This document shows positions 34,512-35,645 of a stretch of 35,645 nt of DNA, in pieces. Position 1 is the first letter of the stretch, and every line of letters begins with the position of its first letter. The stretch is from positions 1 to 35,645 of the forward strand of contig CALKXT010000093.1 in assembly GCA_938003685.1 (NCBI GenBank). The letters are read 5' to 3'. The position numbers and the translations under genes are program-made. This stretch comes from an uncultured Sulfitobacter sp. GTDB lineage: Bacteria > Pseudomonadota > Alphaproteobacteria > Rhodobacterales > Rhodobacteraceae. Under the pieces are notes generated by a model. That model searched no databases, was not told where the DNA came from, and saw only the letters and a program-made list of their open reading frames with translations.

Positions 34512-35095
34512 CCGACCCGCGCCCCCAAATCAAAGCTACGCCCTTCGGCATATTCTGCCTCAATCAGCGTAATGGAAACAGTTTCCACCCCTTTTCCGCC
34601 GCCTGTCTGTTCTAGCAGTGCTAAGGCACCATAATCGTCAGCCATCACACGCAATATGCCCATCATCACATGGCCATAGCCCGCAACAGGCGCATCACAG
34701 ATCAAACTGAATTGCCCACCAGCGTGTTCGCACAATTCAACCTTTGGCAAATGCAAATCGGAAACTGCCAAACGCGCACGATCCGGCAAGTCATCCAATG
34801 AGTGTAAAAAATCCTCAAAATTAACCCCACCAAAGCGCAGCAATCTGCGCACGGCCTCAAAACTAGGATGCGACACCAGATACGTCCCAATGTCTTCCAT
34901 CAGTTCATCGCGTGGTCGGCCCAACACCTCCGAAACCGCGTTCAAAACCTGCTCAGTTGTTGCGTCATCATAATTCAACATCGCCTCGAACTCTGTAAAG
35001 TCGAGGGCGGCGCGATGTGTCACATCAAGCCAGATATCTATCCCGTAACTGTCGCACACATAACTCTGTATGCTGCGGTTAATAAGCCCGTGCAT
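34508..35095 (-). CDS. H-NOX-like (heme NO-binding family) protein lacking the heme ligand
   Basis: The 195-residue protein aligns along its length with H-NOX domains: MHGLINRSIQSYV at the start, NYDDATTEQVLNAVSEVLG, EDIGTYLVSH and FEDFLHSLDDLPDRARL. In soluble guanylate cyclase the heme-ligating His105 sits in LDALHDHL; here the same position is Pro104 (codon at 34784-34786). The YxSxR heme-propionate motif is also not recognisable in the segment ICDAPVAGYG. Canonical heme binding therefore looks unlikely, although other relatives in this group may share the change. The ATG at 35095 matches the family start, with GAGG 7 nt upstream; a GTG at 35122 is the alternative. It overlaps the GGDEF gene by ATGA and is likely its partner. 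Confidence 0.85.
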   Translation of the reverse strand: MHGLINRSIQSYVCDSYGIDIWLDVTHRAALDFTEFEAMLNYDDATTEQVLNAVSEVLGRPRDELMEDIGTYLVSHPSFEAVRRLLRFGGVNFEDFLHSLDDLPDRARLAVSDLHLPKVELCEHAGGQFSLICDAPVAGYGHVMMGILRVMADDYGALALLEQTGGGKGVETVSITLIEAEYAEGRSFDLGARVG

Positions 35096-35099
35096 GATT

Positions 35100-35136
35100 G
35101 CCTCATTCCCAATAAAACCCACAGGCAGAATGAGGC
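35100..35136 (-). promoter_or_regulatory. 9-bp inverted repeat covering the H-NOX ribosome-binding site
   Basis: GCCTCATTC (35100-35108) and GAATGAGGC (35128-35136) are perfect inverted copies with a 19-nt loop. On the minus-strand mRNA the 3' arm contains the GAGG Shine-Dalgarno of the H-NOX gene, 4 nt before the ATG. A folded leader would hide the ribosome-binding site; alternatively it is an operator for a dimeric regulator. Confidence 0.5.
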
Positions 35137-35368
35137 GGCAGAAGTTAAGATAAGGCTGACAATCGCATTTTTAGGTATTTTGGGTGTTGGGCTATGGATA
35201 CGGTTAGCAGTGCGGCTGCTGCAAACAGGACTTTTCCAGCCTATAAATAAGAGTTTGATAGATGAATTTAAACGCAAGCTTCAATTTTGACGGTTATTCC
35301 ATCGAAATTTGCTGCGTGGTCGCGTTTTCGCTTTTCTGATCTGGCGTGATCATAAACGGCAGCGCAGC
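35137..35368. other. Gene-poor region right of H-NOX
   Basis: No well-supported gene is present. On the plus strand an open frame ending at 35290 encodes a hydrophobic helix (TIAFLGILGVGLWIRL) and a short basic tail, but it has no ATG or GTG with a ribosome-binding site at the right place. The region presumably carries the promoter for the H-NOX/GGDEF pair; no clear -35/-10 pair stood out. Confidence 0.3.
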
Positions 35369-35494
35369 TTACAGCGGTGCGATGATGGTATATGCGTTTG
35401 GACCGAATGGCACGGCGGGGAACACACATCCCTCAAAGTTCCATCCAAACCCGGCGGGGATTGGGACAATGGCCATCCCTCCTGCCGTCACCAT
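35369..35494 (-). CDS. Doubtful 41-codon ORF after the methyltransferase gene
   Basis: An ATG 6 bp after the MttB-family stop, in the same reading frame, opens 41 codons rich in Gly, Pro and aromatic residues (GFGWNFEGCVFPAVPFGP). I do not recognise it and see no Shine-Dalgarno. It could be a small protein, or former C-terminal coding sequence left behind a newer stop codon, or chance. Confidence 0.2.
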   Translation of the reverse strand: MVTAGGMAIVPIPAGFGWNFEGCVFPAVPFGPNAYTIIAPL

Positions 35495-35500
35495 CGCGGC

Positions 35501-35645
35501 TTAAAAATCAGTCGGAGCCCCGCCTTCCGCCTTTCGACGCGCCACAAAATCAGCCAGCTCATCACGGATCGCGATGTCCATCGGCGGCTCTTCAAAACTT
35601 GTCACGATCTCTTTGAACATGTGGTGCGCGCGCTCGGCAGTCCAA
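35501..35645 (-). CDS. C-terminal end of a trimethylamine methyltransferase (MttB) family protein, partial
   Basis: Only the last 47 residues are in the window; the rest lies beyond the right edge. The frame reads WTAERAHHMF, then FEEPPMDIAIRDELADFVAR and ends RRKAEGGAPTDF, which matches the helical C-terminus of the non-pyrrolysine MttB family common in Rhodobacteraceae, where members act in one-carbon and methylamine/betaine metabolism. The catalytic part cannot be seen, so substrate and the pyrrolysine question are open. Confidence 0.7.
   Translation of the reverse strand, partial: WTAERAHHMFKEIVTSFEEPPMDIAIRDELADFVARRKAEGGAPTDF

Noticed and set aside
34868-35290. Plus-strand frame with a hydrophobic helix near its end
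   Set aside because: Most of it is antisense to the H-NOX gene, and the hydrophobic part has no credible start codon with a ribosome-binding site. It could be revisited with expression data.
1-35645. CRISPR arrays, insertion sequences, transposase or integrase genes
   Set aside because: I found no regularly spaced repeats, no transposase-like proteins and no terminal inverted repeats with target duplications.

Overview
The window looks like the chromosome of a Roseobacter-group alphaproteobacterium (Rhodobacteraceae). The evidence is the glpX-recJ pair at the left edge, the alphaproteobacterial-type tRNA-Glu, the style of the proteins and the end of an MttB-family methyltransferase at the right edge. 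The genus is not determined.

Layout. (1) 1-2925: housekeeping genes glpX (class II fructose-1,6-bisphosphatase) and recJ, then tRNA-Glu(TTC). (2) 2926-7714, plus strand: start of a polysaccharide locus, with a long leader, an ExoY/WcaJ-type initiating sugar-phosphate transferase, a CpsD-like tyrosine-kinase homologue with a damaged Walker A, a Wzz/GNVR chain-length protein and a GT4 glycosyltransferase. (3) 7721-25868, minus strand: a Wzy-like polymerase/ligase, then a tightly packed run of type I PKS, GT2 glycosyltransferase, NRPS, SGNH hydrolase, SGNH-glycosidase fusion and a second GT2. (4) 26074-28867: a WecG/TagA/CpsF glycosyltransferase on the plus strand and two more glycosyltransferases on the minus strand. 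(5) 28917-33388, minus strand: a small-molecule catabolic operon of GntR/FCD regulator, DapA-family lyase/aldolase, PuuC-like aldehyde dehydrogenase and FAD amine/amino-acid oxidoreductase. (6) 33477-35095, minus strand: an H-NOX-like protein coupled to an HNOBA-GGDEF diguanylate cyclase. (7) 35369-35645: a doubtful 41-codon ORF and the C-terminus of an MttB-family methyltransferase.

How the parts may fit. The central observation is a compact hybrid assembly line sitting inside a Wzy-type exopolysaccharide locus. Its NRPS reads formyltransferase, truncated condensation domain, adenylation domain with an embedded FMN/luciferase-like monooxygenase, PCP. Its PKS reads KS-AT-KR-DH-ACP-TE. A GT2 gene lies between the two with stop/start overlap or near-contact, which implies coordinated expression. 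My inference is that the line makes a very small N-formylated, oxidised, glycine-derived unsaturated acyl unit that is either glycosylated or used to decorate the polysaccharide. The sequence cannot show which. The window contains no Wzx flippase, no Wza exporter and no phosphopantetheinyl transferase, so these must lie elsewhere.

Regulation visible in the sequence. The first sugar-transferase gene has a leader in which a C6 run can pair with its G6 ribosome-binding site. The gntR promoter carries two operator-like sites 11 bp apart. The H-NOX ribosome-binding site lies in the arm of a 9-bp inverted repeat. The H-NOX homologue has proline where the heme-ligating histidine should be, while its partner GGDEF domain looks catalytically intact. 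The neighbouring diguanylate cyclase makes c-di-GMP control of polysaccharide production plausible but unproven.
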